Assembly: GCA_022036555.1 (NCBI GenBank)
Contig: CM039134.1
Coordinates: 14,136,818 to 14,200,817, forward strand
Length of the DNA: 64,000 bases
Direction of reading: 5' to 3'
Source of the DNA: Microstegium vimineum
Lineage: Eukaryota > Streptophyta > Magnoliopsida > Poales > Poaceae
Shown here: positions 1-12,025 of the stretch, one piece after another
Layout: each line of letters begins with the position of its first letter
How positions within the stretch are numbered: position 1 is the stretch's first letter
Notes under the pieces: model-generated
Told to the model about the DNA's origin: nothing
The model's database searches: none
What the model saw: only the letters and a program-made list of their open reading frames with translations
Made by a program: the position numbers and the translations under genes

Positions 1-3000
1 TACCATCAAATTTCCCTGGGTTTATTTTGTTGTCTAGGGAAGAAATTCATTAGCATGTTAAATTGGGGTTGTTTTATTATCGTTTTAGTTGCCAAATGAA
101 TTCATCGGAACCGTTGTTCTAGGGTTTTCTACACTACCAAATGTACCAACATTACTAAAGTGGATATAGTTGTATTATTTTTAGCACTAATTGTCTCTAA
201 GAAGTATTAGCATACAAGCCTATTTCCCTCAATGATATAATATCGAAGAATAACTACTTGTTCAGGAGGAAAAGGACCAGCTAGCGGATTTCTATCTTTT
301 CTTGCAGTGTGGAGAAGAGAACCTAATTTTGCCAACTAGGTATGATGTTGCCTTGATGATCTTTGTTGACATTGATGAGGAACCTATCCATATATTCGTC
401 TTCATCCTTCTTGTGATGCTCTGGGCTGAAGGACAAAAATAGGTGGAAATATAAATGTTTCCCATCTCTGTCTCAAGGAGATATAGAGAGAGGAGGTATG
501 TTTACTTTATAGTTGTTTAAACCAAATAACTCATAGCTTTATCATAGCACATAGCTCACAATAGTTTTTTCATAGTTGAAACAAATAGACCTTGAATACC
601 ACATATATAGACATGAATCCTATTGAATATGCATTCGGTCAACTAAGCCGAGTGGTTATATATATGCTCGTGGCACAGTTCAGTATCCAAGAGGAATGGT
701 CGTTAAAAAAAAGACACAAAGGAATGTCATCACTAACACGACAACAGACAAGTAAGAACTTAGAAGGCACTGCCAACAACAGTGACAATAGTAACATGAA
801 AAAAAAATAAATTAAAGATAATATATTGTGCCTACGGTACAACGCAAGGCGTAAAAAGTGGTACTGCACGCTCGCCAGCCATGTGGCACATGATTCTCAT
901 AGTGCATTGATAGCAGGTACTGCCATAACATGCATGCACAGTGGCAGTGGACACGCACCATGCAAAGCACAGGCAGCCGCCTGATATGTGCATGCATGGT
1001 TCACTCTAGAATGGTAGGAGCAAAACATGAGACACTACTATATGTTAGGTCCCCATGCATCCTTAACACAGGTACTTTTGCTGTTTTGATCACACCAAGA
1101 GCATTATTGAACGCATAGTCATGCTACGGCATTACATGCCTTTTCCTAATTGGCATGTACTGTTGGTGTAAGGGGGTCTCATGTCAATGAAACATTTTCT
1201 GGAACCAGTTTATTATGTTCTGAAATGACAGTGGTGGGACAGAGTAAATTGATCAAGAATATGTGGGTATCTTCCAAAAGGTTCATGACATATAATAAAA
1301 ACATAAGTAAGCGAATAAAATAACCCCTCGCTTGTTCAAGCGCGTGGTAGAGAAGACCATGACATTCACTTTTTTGTACCTCCTTCAATCCTAAGTGGAA
1401 CTCTTTTATATTAGCTTCGATTATCAAAATCTAGCTACTCCCCCCTCTTCTTCACATACGAACTAGTTGAATACTATATAGTTAAGGTTCAGAGTTATTG
1501 GAGTTGTTCTAATGGATCGGAATTTGCTTGTACTACACGTTCATATTATACTACAAAAACAAAATAGAATGAGAAGGAGATCGCATTAACTCATATTAAA
1601 TATAAGAGTTTCTTCTATCCTGATTTTTTACTTCCAAAATTTCTATTGCACCCTCTATATCTCATATGTGACATTCGCTTATACACGTGTTAGCACTCGC
1701 ATCTAGTAATAATAATTATACGGAGTCTAAATCCAAGATGTATTGGGTTTCGTTGTAACACATGCGTATGTTTGCTAATATGAAAGATAAGACCGAAGCC
1801 TTTGTATATATGATTCTGATTATCATATCTATAAAGGATAATAAGGTGTACACATTATGAAAATATACTTTCCATAACCAATATAATCTAGCAATGACAA
1901 TTTTCTATTGCAGTGGTGGACCCAGGGCCCAGCTACCTTGGGCACCTACCTGGGTTCCAACACCAATGCTTAGTTTAGCATCTTTAGTTAGCTACTAGAA
2001 GCTTTTGCGCTGTTTGACAGGGCTCCTATCCAGCTCCGGCTCTGCCTCCTATCCAGTTTTGGCTCTGGCTCTTTCGGAAGGAGCTATTTTTTCTAGTGAA
2101 AAATAGGAGTTGGAGCCGTTTTATTGTGTTTGTGTCTCTCCTCAGCTCTGCCTACTCCGGAAAAGCCCTCAAGAGAAGTTATGCGAAACAAGCCCTTTGA
2201 ATTACATGGCCCGATTGGTGTCTTAAGTCTCACAGTCTCTATTTCAGTCTTGGGCCCTCTGTTGGCAATCTATATAAATTTCAAAATCAAATTGGTAGTC
2301 AAAATTTGACTTGGGATGAACCTGTATATTGTTGATAGCCTAGAAGAAGAGTAGCTATCGTGTAAGTAAAGGATCTTAATTCAAAGGCAGCACAAATTGT
2401 AAGGATATGTTTGGAATGCGAGAACTTTATCATGTTTCTACGTTTTTTTTGGAAATGAATCGACTCCTATGAAATTCTAAAGTAAATTATATGAAATTCC
2501 TGGGTTCCCAAACAGACTTAAAAGCCAGAAACCGCTGGTTTCTTTTACATACTCTGACGGATAGATCAAAGTCAAGACGCGAAGCAAATCACGAGGAAGC
2601 TGAAGCAGCCGCCTGATATGCTGCTCATGTGCAGTATTGCAGCTCCCTGACTTGACCCGCAGTAAATTAACTGTCACAATGCCGCAGCATGCATGTACTT
2701 AGGGGTCACAAGCCGTCTCTATCTCTCTCCATCTTTTCTTCTTCCTTGATAGCTCCTACAAGCAGCATCCCGTGCATCCTATCAGGGCACCAGCCTTCTC
2801 CGTTGTCTGGGCTTACATGGACAGGCCAAGCTAGAGCCACTGACCTTTACTTGTATGTCCATTGCTAAATCCAGAGAGGGGAGAGGGAGAGAGATGGAAA
2901 TAAAAACTCGTAGTGCATTTCATGTATATATATACTGGAGGTCATATTATTCCTACTCTTAATTAAGTCTAAGGCTTGTTTGGTACAATGGAGCTCTGGC

Positions 3001-3600
3001 CGGCTCCGGCTCTAGCTCTGGCTTTTTCATACTATTGGTCTGTTCGTTTGGCAGGATTATGCACTGTTCTAGCGGGATTATGCACTGCCGGCTGATTTCT
3101 TGTGAGAGAAAAACACTGTTCTGGCTGGATTTAAGCTGACTGAAAAGCCAAGCAAACAAGCTGTATGTAACTAAGCTATTGCAGCGAGCCATTTTTATCT
3201 CTTATTACTTATTAAAATGAAATAAAAGTTGATGATACTATTTTTTTTTCTTCCGCTGCTTCTTCGTGCACTATAACAAGAGTCAGAAGGCGGACAATTA
3301 CCTATGGCAGAAAACCTAAATTGTGGGAATTTCAACTTTCACCCCAGTCCACTATATATAACTTCTCTCTCGTGTGTCCTCACCCCTAAAGTGCTAAACT
3401 CCCCAGTAGTACTTGACACCAGCACTTGCTGGCTACCAATCTACTACCATGTACGTAGGAATAGGATAGCCCAGCTCAAAGGCTAAGAAAGCATGCATGC
3501 AGCCCTAGGGCATAGCCTGATCAATAGCTCCCTTGTGCTTGTGCATTCCATGCCCATCTCAACTAAATACTGGAGCAGGGCTTTGTAAGAGGTGCCCTTG
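1..3600. other. Intergenic DNA with MITE fragments; no gene seen
   Basis: No reading frame here shows a recognisable domain or a coherent exon chain; the longest open stretches are under 90 codons and look random. Two patches (about 2008-2125 and 2985-3150) carry the GGAGCTCCGGCTCTGGCT-like and TCTGTTCGTTTGGC-like sequence typical of grass hAT-type and other non-autonomous DNA transposons, but neither has both ends clear. The rest is AT-rich DNA in which I see nothing further. Confidence 0.5.
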
Positions 3601-3756
3601 TCTTTATTGCTCTCTCTATCTCTATCTCTCTCTGCCTCTCAGCTGAGCTGAGCTGAGCTGCATGCATGTCCTACACCACACCAGCACAAGGATGAGGGAG
3701 AACGAAGCAAACCAAGGACACAGGTCTAGTATTACCTATACATGCATGTACAGATG

Positions 3757-3775
3757 TTTGTGTGTGTGTGTGTGT
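3757..3775. repeat. GT dinucleotide microsatellite
   Basis: A simple GT run in the upstream flank of the zinc-finger gene, followed by GCATGT-rich sequence. GA/CT-rich runs continue from about 3600 to 4960, a pattern common near plant promoters and 5' leaders. Confidence 0.8.
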
Positions 3776-4722
3776 GCATGTGCATGTGATGTTTGTGTTT
3801 TTTCTTCGCGGTCGAAAGATCTAGCGTGTGAAGAGCCCTAGCTTACTCCATTTATTAATGATCCATGCAGCAGCAGGAGAAGAGAGGCCTCAACACATCT
3901 GCTGGTTGCAAATAGATATAGGGCAGCGCAGCGCAGCGTTAAGAGTGTAGTGTTGTTGTTGTGGGGCTTTCCTGCCTAGTAGACTAGATGGTGCGTGTGT
4001 GTACATGGACGCTACGGTGTCTCAGTGTCTCAAAGACATGGCGAGACATGCACAGTTGTAGACACACTCAACTCTCGCGCTCGCTCTCTCTTCCTGGGCT
4101 CCTGGCTGGAGAAGGAGAGAGAACAGAGAGAAGGGATAGATACAAGGCACACAGCAGCTTCATTTGGATTGCAACCATCACAGAATCCAAGGATCACATT
4201 TGCTAGTAGTAGCTGCTTTCAGCACAGCAGCTGAGCAGCATCTTGAGAGGGGTAGTAGAGAGGCTGTGACCTGTGAGAGGGATCGGGGAGGCAGCAGACT
4301 ATAGGTGTGTGCGTGTGTGAATGTGTGCTAGTAGTAGGAGAGGAAAGAGAAAGGGACGGCGCGGCTGTGTGCAGAGCAGAGAGCACACAGACACAGGCGA
4401 ACTGATAGAGAACTTTCAGGCTTTTCCTCTCTCCCCACCCCACATAATAGCTCTACTGGAGTACTCTCTCCGTCTAGTACGTCTCCACCTATACGCCCCA
4501 AACCAACACTTTAATAAAGATCACAGCCTTTCCCCTATGCGTCTGCGCTGTCTTTTTGCTTTTGTGCCATCAAACTGCACTAGTAAACCGTAATACTCTA
4601 CTACTCGTTTCAGTACTCACATCACATCCTCCCTGCTACCAGTACCAGGCCCAGCTGCAACTCTCTCTCTCTCTAGCTGCCCCCGGCCCCTTCTTTCTCT
4701 CTACTATTCCAATCCACCATCC

Positions 4723-4730
4723 GATATATA
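4723..4730 (+). promoter_or_regulatory. Possible TATA box of the JAGGED-like gene
   Basis: GATATATA lies about 115 bases upstream of the first two bases of the split start codon, in CT-rich leader sequence. Spacing would allow a transcription start near 4755-4765 and a short first exon ending at 4844. This is inferred from sequence and position only; other TATA-like runs exist upstream. Confidence 0.3.
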
Positions 4731-4842
4731 CCCCCGTCCGGCCCCTTCTGTTTTTCCTCGATCTGCTTCCAAACCTCCATTGCATCTCATAGTGTTCAGC
4801 TGTCTCACTCCCTGCTGGCCTGCTCCGGCTCTCTGCTCCACC

Positions 4843-6683
4843 ATGTAAGAACCAGCCTCATCACTTTTCTGGTGGTTGTGCTTGCATTGTTCATGTCCAT
4901 CATATCTCTTGTACATCCCTTCTTCTGAGCCACTATTATTGTCTCTCTCTCTCTCTCTGTGCGCGTTTCCTGTTTATGTATGCACATCTGTTGTGTTCTC
5001 TTCTTTTTCCTGTTCATCAACCATTGCTCCTGGATTTTCTTTGTTTGCTAGTACATGTGTAGTGCTGAGCGTCTGAGCTCTTAATCAGCTTGTGCTATCA
5101 AAAGGCAGGAGTCTGGATCTTCGTGAACAGCTTGTTTGTCTAGATGACTAGATCGTTCTTTTACTATGCACAATTGCTACTTCATTCCCCCCCCCCCCCC
5201 CCCCCTCTCGCTGCTTCTACTGTACAGTAGTGGCACATCGATCTTGCTCATCATATCTGAGATCCTATGCTCATGCTTGTGTATATAGGATCTGCTTTAA
5301 CCTTGTGATTGGATCTATATATAAACTGCTCTTCAATTCCCGGGCAAGAATTTAATTTCTTTTGTGTGTTCGTCACCATGACCTGTGAACTCCAGGAGGC
5401 AAGAAGGGAGCCCATTGGACCTGAACAACTTGCCGGAGGAGTACGGCAAGCAAGCGGTAGAGAGCTCCACGACCACCGCCACATCAAGCGCCGATGCAGT
5501 TAGTAAGTAACTACGGCACTAATATTCTCTAGTTTAATTTGAAGGTGAAGTGGTTCTAGTTGCGTCATGAAAGAAAGTCCTGCAATTGAACAGCAATGGG
5601 GTTCTAGCTTTCTTAAAGTTCTGTACTTTTAACATTCCCGGCTAGCTAGTTTGCAGAACTAGTATGCTAGGTCTGTTGATGCGAAGGATTCCTCATGAGT
5701 GATCTTGAATGACAAGAATACAAGATTCTACTCACTTTCTACACTTTGTAGCGCGTAAGGGCCGGGACTGATCGATGTATGTGTGTGCAGGGATAAAGAA
5801 GAAGAGCGGTGGAGGGAAGGATGCTGCTGCAAAGGTGTATGAGTGCCGGTTTTGCTCCCTCAAATTCGGCAAGTCTCAAGCGCTTGGCGGCCATATGAAC
5901 CGCCATCGACAAGGCAAGATCATACACCGCTAGAACCCTAGCTAATTACACAATGCTTACATTTCGTTCCATTTTTATGGGTTATTATTGATTCCTGGGC
6001 TTGCTCTCTTCCAGAGAGGGAGACTGAAACCCTCAACCGTGCGCGGCAACTCGTCTTCGGCAACGAGAGCCTCGCCGCCGTCGGCGCGCAGATGAGGTAA
6101 AGTATATATATATATGTATACTGGCTCTACTGCAGAAGATCACGATCGCGCCTTCTCTTTGCTTAGGGTTTCTCAGTTGTCACACCCATTGCAATTCTGT
6201 GGGTACAGTTTCAGGGATGTGAATATGGCTGGCGCTGCCCCACCGACGACCGTACTGGGAGGAAGCTTCCGGGGAGGCGCCACCGGCGGCAGCAGCATCG
6301 GCGACCCGTGCCTCCCGTTCCGGCCGGTGCATCCGCGGCTGTCGCCGCAGCCTCCGTACCATTACCTCTACACGACGGCGCCATCCACCACACTGCACCC
6401 CATGAGCTACCCGGCGACGTACCCGGGTCCACCACGCCAGCCTGCGGTCGGCGACTACGTCGTCGGCCACGCAGTCTCCGCCGCCGCCGGCGACGCACTG
6501 ATGCAGCCGACACACCGCGGCAGCTTCTCTTGCTTCGGAGCTCCACTCACCGCTCCGCCGGCACCAGTGGCGGCGGCGGCGGCGGCTGCTGCTACGGACG
6601 TGCAGGCCGACAAAGTTAACTGCAACTGCAGCTTCGGCTGCGGCGGCCACAGCAGAAATAATCACGCGAATGCTTCCACTTAA
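4843..6683 (+). CDS. JAG: JAGGED-type single C2H2 zinc-finger repressor, five exons
   Basis: Probable nuclear transcription repressor of lateral and floral organ growth, the known role of the JAGGED/STAMENLESS1 family. Exons by reading: 4843-4844, 5396-5502, 5791-5913, 6015-6096 and 6215-6683, giving 260 residues. The start ATG is assembled across intron 1 (AT at 4843-4844 plus G at 5396); the protein then opens MRQEGSPLDLNNLP, with the EAR-like LDLNNLP at residues 8-14, as in JAGGED. One finger spans about 53-75, with C55, C58, H71, H75 and the plant QALGGH core at 66-71. After it comes RETETLNRARQLVFGNESL, a family signature. The C-terminus (about 105-260) is Pro/Ala/Gly-rich with Tyr-Pro patches and ends in a Cys/Asn-rich tail. 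Length suits the family (about 250-265). Intron 3 has a GC donor (AAG|GCAAGA). G63 sits where I recall Cys in relatives. Orthology is inferred from motifs, not alignment. Confidence 0.88.
4845..5395 (+). other. Intron 1, splits the start codon
   Basis: Donor AT|GTAAGA and acceptor CTCCAG|G. Removing it joins AT to G, making ATG AGG. If it is kept, the leader reads ATG TAA at 4843-4848, a start followed at once by a stop. It contains a run of about 21 C residues near 5187-5207 and CT repeats. Confidence 0.8.
5914..6014 (+). other. Intron 3, GC-AG type
   Basis: The exon ends CGACAAG and the intron begins GCAAGA; it ends TTCCAG. Only this junction keeps the frame from the finger (NRHRQ) into ERETETLN; no GT donor lies within reach. 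Reading through gives GKIIHR and a stop, truncating the protein just after the finger. GC-AG introns are a known minor class with a strong AAG|GCAAG donor context, which fits here. Confidence 0.8.
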
Positions 6684-8100
6684 GCAGATGCGGACCGTAC
6701 GCTATGGTTAATGCATGCAGTTAAGTTAGTGTAAAGAGCCAAGAAATTGAGTTAGATGTGATGCGTGTTTTGGACAATTAAAGACAGAGTGTTCTAGCTG
6801 AGGTTCTACTTCTAAATATAATATGATCGATGTCTGCAATGGATGTCTGGATCCAAACTAGCTAGATCTTTAGTTTTGCATGAATTATTGTTGGTTTTGG
6901 TACTCAGGACAAAACATATTTCACAACGGATGTTTGCAAAAAAAATAAATGTCTAGTCAATCTTTCAGAAAAAGAAAAAATTTAGTCAAATTAATATAGA
7001 CTGATCATAACCATGAGCGTAACTTTATATAATTTTGTTAACATTCTACTGTGGTACGTACTTATACATGTTAAATGCTACCCCCTCCACTTCAAATCGT
7101 AGGTCATATATTATGATTTTATAAAACAAATATTGTAAACTTTGACCATAACTCAAAACATATGTATGTTTAGTAGTATGTAAAGCATGCATCAGTAGAT
7201 TTCCTAATTCATTTATATGAACTTTTTGTAAGAAGTTGGTTTTGTAGTAATCGAAAACATACATATACATTCTTAAAAAACTAATAATCAAGATCAATAC
7301 ATAACTTGAAAGGTTTTATAAAATCCTAATAATGCTCTATAAAAATTCAATATAGTGAGTGTACTATGAGTTAGGCTTGTGTTAGGGCCTGTTCGGTAGA
7401 GCTCCCGCTCTAGCTAAAATAGCTTTAGTTATGGCTTCACCTATAGAGCAGATTCACTCGTGGAGTTGAATTATTTTTTATGGACTGTTTGGCAAAAACT
7501 TTGGTAGGTAGTTAAAAAGGGTAAAATATCTATAATACCTTTATTATTTTCTCTTTTCTTTTCTTTTCTTTTATTTACTTATTACTTTGCCTTGTCGTGT
7601 CCATTCGGCAGCTGAGGTTGCGGCCAACCGCATCGAGTTTGATGCCTGGAGTTCGCTCTCTGCGTTGGGAGGAAGAGAGAGTGAGAGACAGAGTGAGCAA
7701 GAGGAAGAAGAGAGTGAGAGCTAGGGCCATGGGCGCAGGCTCTTGCACGTTTGGGATTGGGGCAATATGTCCATATGGAAAAGTATACAATACACATACG
7801 CCTGGCAGTGGGCCTAAATAGCTGAAAGACACCGATAATGACATTACTCAATTAAACATGAAATTATAATGGTACATATAAGAATACGTGAATTGTAATG
7901 ACATATCTTAAACTTTCAGAATTGTAATGGTACTAACCCAAATAACCATTTATGGAATTAGTTGTGGGGCACTATTTTTTATTTGCTCCAGTATGTAATA
8001 GTGACGTCCTACAATGAGGAAATTATTATTTTATAACAAAAATATATTTAAGTATTTCACAACTAATTTTAAGAATGAACATGACAGCTAAAAATGACCA
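6684..8100. other. 3' flank of the zinc-finger gene; no gene seen
   Basis: AT-rich sequence after the stop codon with no coding pattern. A MITE-like left end (GGGCCTGTTCGGTAGAGC) lies near 7386, but a matching right end is not clear. Confidence 0.5.
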
Positions 8101-8201
8101 TCTTTGTTAATTGATTAACCGAGACGAGCAAAACAACCGTCTTTGTAAGAGATAGTTGTTTTGCTTGCCTGAAAAGGGGGTTTATGGTTTATGTAGTAGT
8201 G
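8100..8201. mobile_element. CACTA-like right terminus, orphan
   Basis: The segment ends ATGTAGTAGTG, the complement of CACTACTACAT, preceded by inverted GAGCAAAACAACCGTCTTTG / AGTTGTTTTGCTTGCC motifs typical of CACTA subterminal regions. No convincing left end was found upstream, so it is either truncated or a chance match. Confidence 0.35.
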
Positions 8202-8679
8202 GCATCCCACGCATCAGAGCTAAATTTCCTAATATAATAGCATTGTGAAAACTATCTGCAGCTAAGGCATACGTATGACCACATAAGAATTCCGGCGGCA
8301 AATCACATTAAACTTGATTTGACATAGGCAACGCAAGTCAACTGGGCTGAAGATGGCAAAATCATGAGCTGGCTCAAGAAAATAAAAAGTAAGCTCCCTG
8401 AAACCTGCGCAGACAGTACCGGCCTGGAATCTGGATGGGTCCTGGACAGGGGCAGTGAGCTAGTGAGTGCTCACTCTCGAGGAGGCGGCTACTCAGGATT
8501 TTGGCGACAGTAGTGTCACGTTGACTGGTACGTACAGACTACTGCACGGGCTGCTCAGCTCCCTGTTCTTGATGGAACATGCAACTTTTAGGTATACTGG
8601 AGTACACATTGCTACGCCTTTTTAATTTCAGATGGGACGACTGTGGTGTTATTATTATATATTTAATCTTTAGTGTGTA

Positions 8680-8936
8680 CTATCTCCGTTTTGAAAAGAA
8701 TATAATTATAAGAAGCGTGTCGCTCAATATAGCTCATGTTTGACCAACTTTATATTAAATAGTATTAACATTTATATTTCTAAATAATTTTATTATAAAA
8801 ATATATTCTATAATCAATCTAATGATACTAATTTCATATTATGACTATTGGTATTTTTTTATATAAATTTAATCAAAGTTCAAATTGTTTGACCTCTCGA
8901 AAAGTAAGAATTGTATTATTTTAAAGACGAAGGTAG
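8680..8936. mobile_element. Stowaway-type MITE (257 bp)
   Basis: Inverted ends CTATCTCCGTTTTGAAAAG and the complement of TTTAAAGACGAAGGTAG, flanked by TA on both sides, with AT-rich non-coding interior. This is the grass Stowaway (Tc1/mariner) pattern. Confidence 0.75.
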
Positions 8937-9518
8937 TAACTCGTATTTTCCCCGAACGAAAGATTTTTATCTAATGACAAAAGTTGTATAGTAGTAGCTC
9001 GTTTTGAAGCACAAATCACACTGTCCATCCATAATGTCACAACATAGCCGAATCAGACAACGCTTGAATTATTTTTAATTTTTTAACTTGTTTTAGTTTA
9101 TTTTCTCTCACAGAACATTATTCATTAGTCAGAATCAGTCAGTTTTTGTACCAGCCGAACATATGTAAAATTTAAATTTAAGGGGGAAAAGAAAACCAGC
9201 CAACTGTTGACCTACCAAACAGGTTTAAATTACACTTGCAGGAAATAAAAAAACTTGACCTGCGTAGCCTTGGGCATTGCGTTAAGGACGGACCGATTTT
9301 TTTAATCCTAACCGTACCTAAAATTCGTTTCTACGAGTAGTCAAATCCATGACATAGAAAGTGCTACTGAAGCCACCAAATCAACTCAGCTAGATGCCCT
9401 TTCACTTTCAAAGGGAAATAATTAAGGAACTAAATTGCAAGTTAGGATCAAAATATAGTAATCCATAGACACGCCAGAGCCAACAAATGCCGACAGGCAG
9501 CAGCAGCTATATATCCTA

Positions 9519-9694
9519 CTCCCTTTGTGCTATAAAAAGTGTCATCCAAACTTGAGAAGCTATATATATACACACACACGATACATAATTAATATCGTTG
9601 AATAGATTATTGAATATATTTTTATAATAAACTTGTTTGAAGATACAAATGTTGGTAATACGAATCCCAGAGTGACACTTTTCGAGGGATAGAG
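9519..9694. mobile_element. Stowaway-type MITE (about 176 bp)
   Basis: Left end CTCCCTTTGTGCTATAAAAA with inner AGTGTCATCC; right end AGTGACACTTTTCGAGGGAT with AGAG. A TA precedes the left end, but the right-hand TA has changed to TG. Confidence 0.65.
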
Positions 9695-9744
9695 TGACTA
9701 GTATTTAATCCAGTTGTACTCTTGCTGTGTATTCAAAAATAATA

Positions 9745-9978
9745 TTCTCTCCGTTTCAAATTATAATTCGTTTGACTTTTTTGGCCTCAAATTTGACCAC
9801 TCGTCTTATTAAAAAAATTATACAAACATAGTCAAATTCAAGTCATTCTTGTAGACCATTTATTAAATAAACAAGCCACAATAAAAGAATTAATATTTTG
9901 CATAAAATTTTGAATAAAACAAGTGGTCAAACTTGATGTTGAAAAAGTCAAACGAACTATAATTTCGAACGGAGGGAG
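9745..9978. mobile_element. Stowaway-type MITE (234 bp)
   Basis: Long inverted ends: TTCTCTCCGTTTCAAATTAT at left and ATAATTTCGAACGGAGGGAG at right, both continuing into AAAAAGTCAAACGAACT or its complement, flanked by TA. Confidence 0.85.
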
Positions 9979-10202
9979 TATATACTATGGCAAGCTACTT
10001 TGATAGTCAATGCAACAACTGCTATATTTTTGTGGAAATCAGCTTAACTACCAAGAGTTAAGTAACTTGAGTACTACTTACTAACCTAATTGAACACAAT
10101 AGCATGGAAATTACTAGAAAGTATGTAATTTATATTACAAAAAACATTAGCAGCTGATGAAAAATTAGTCATCTATATATCTCTGTACCACGTGCAGAAT
10201 CC

Positions 10203-10206
<4 letters not shown>

Positions 10207-10235
<29 letters not shown>
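10207..10235. repeat. TA/CA compound microsatellite
   Basis: A TA run followed by a CA run, immediately left of the next MITE. Confidence 0.8.
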
Positions 10236-10237
10236 TA

Positions 10238-10491
10238 CTCCCTCTGATATCATTCTCGTTTCTGAGAAGTCAACATTTTCAAAATATCGGCAATTATATA
10301 TTAAAATATATAAATAATTATGCTAAATAATTAGTATTATCGAAAAGATCTTTAAGTCTAGTTTTTTAACAAATTTATTTAGAGATATAAATGTTGCACG
10401 TATTTTCTATAAACTTAGTCAAAGTTAAGAAAGTTTTAAGAAAGTTTGACCTACACGTATCTCATAACGTCAGCCTTTTCGGCGGAGGGAG
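10238..10491. mobile_element. Stowaway-type MITE (254 bp)
   Basis: Left end CTCCCTCTGATATCATTCTC, right end CCTTTTCGGCGGAGGGAG, flanked by TA. The interior shares the GAGAAGTCAA / TTTGACC motifs seen in the MITEs at 41087 and 44507. Confidence 0.8.
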
Positions 10492-11108
10492 TACATACAT
10501 ACATGAACTCAATGTAAAAAGTATATATGCGATTTTAATTAGTGCTCTACTATATATTTTAGCATCAAATGGGGTCCAAGTAAAATTATTTAGGGCAATG
10601 TAAATGTACTTGATCTGGAATGTTTTTTTTGAGAATTTGATTTTAAATTCTTACAGATAAATGTATAATACTGAATATTTGACTTATAGAATTCATAACT
10701 CTGCATTAGTTGCCTCCAAGAGTGAGCCGAAGAGTTTGCAATTAAAAGTGTGAGGTAATCCTAGATAGTCCAGAACTTCTTACCATCTTTCATATGGCTA
10801 TGGAATGGAGAAAAGGCTAGAGTGGGATAAATTTGTACTCTCTCAGTTTTAAAGGCGGTTTGTTTTTTCTAGATATATCGTTTTTCTTATACACTTAGAT
10901 ATAAAAACACTGTATAGCAAAAGCAAGCTATATTAATCTAGAAAAAGTCAAAATGTCTTACAATTAGGATTTGAAAGAGTACGATTTGTTTTTGCTGCAC
11001 ACATGGATCGAACAGGTGAATTCATTTTGCTTTCGAATAAATTTAACGTGAGGCTAAGCTCAACGAAATTCCATGACACCAAATTTCTGCACTTTCACTA
11101 TAGACTAT

Positions 11109-12025
11109 GGTCCTGTTTGGATCCATTCCACGAAAAAAATAGCACGCTATTGCGCCGCTATAGCGCTATAGCGGCCCACAGGACGTTAAATTGCTTGTTT
11201 TTGCGCTATGCGTGCTTTTGTCACTATAGCGCGCTATCGCGCCGCTAATCTGGTTTAGCGTCATAGCGCACTAAATGGTCGCTATTACTGTTTTACTAGA
11301 TGACCCAAAAATAAAATATGGTCCGGTCAAATATAGCTTAAGTTGTGTTTGTCAAGTACTCAAAAGTGTTCTTAAAGTCTTGAGTTATCAGGATTCAGGA
11401 CTTATGCTTATGCTTATGCAATGTATGAAACTATGGAATCATGAGAATATCTTGTCTGTTTGCTCTTATTAGTTATGAATTATGATTATCATGGGAATAC
11501 ATTGCATGTTTAGTTTTTACACTTAAGTTATCATATGTTGCTTGTTTGTATTCAAATAGCGCGCTATTGCGTTTAAATAGCGCCGCTATAGAGTGCACAA
11601 CCACATGATGCTACTGCATATAGCTGCCGCTATAGCGGGGCTATAGCGTCGCTATAGCGTGCGTTATAGCTTCGATAGCGTCCGGGAGAGGCTGCTGCTA
11701 AATTCTATAGCCCGCGATTTAAATCTTTGGATCCATTAGACCAAGGTCTAAAGTTTAGTTCTAAAGTTTAGCATCTAATGTAGGTCTAAAGTTGACTCTA
11801 GAGTATGCAAACTTTGATGTTTAGATCCATGGTCTAAACTTTAGTCCGAGACCTCTTTAGCAACTTTTAGGACTGTTTAGCACCTCTTTTGGTGCTAAAA
11901 GTTTTAGACCAAAATTTAGACCTGTTACTTTAGACAAAATTTTAGACCCCTATTTGGATCCATTTGGTAAAAAGAAGTGCTAAAAGTGCATGGTCTAAAC
12001 TTAGACCATGGATCTAAATAGGGCC
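11109..12025. mobile_element. MITE with GGTCCTGTTTGGATCCA ends, interrupted
   Basis: Left end GGTCCTGTTTGGATCCATT, resumed after an insertion as AGACCAAGGTCTAAAG; right end GGTCTAAACTTAGACCATGG followed by ATCTAAATAGGGCC. The TCTAAAG(TTTAG) motif repeats through the interior in both directions. Without the insertion it is about 310 bp. An inner copy of the end (CCCTATTTGGATCCATTTGG) near 11947 suggests a rearranged or doubled element. Superfamily is uncertain. Confidence 0.6.
11128..11725. mobile_element. 598-bp insertion full of CGCTATAGCG palindromes
   Basis: Flanked by an identical 12-base TTTGGATCCATT (11116-11127 and 11726-11737), part or all of which is a target duplication. The ends are loosely inverted (GAAAAAAATAGCACGCTAT against GATTTAAATCGCGGGCTAT). 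Both ends are packed with GCGCTATAGCG-like palindromes. A 9-12-bp duplication would suit a Mutator-like element. No coding capacity is seen. Confidence 0.6.

Noticed and set aside
6180..6665. Long minus-strand and other-frame readings over the last JAGGED exon
   Set aside because: They mirror the GC-rich coding exon, have Arg/Ala-rich random translations, and the plus-strand frame is fixed by splicing and family motifs.
7969..8201. A complete small CACTA element from CACTATTTTTTATTTG to the end at 8201
   Set aside because: The proposed left end does not pair with the right end and no 3-bp duplication matches, so only the right terminus was kept, at low confidence.
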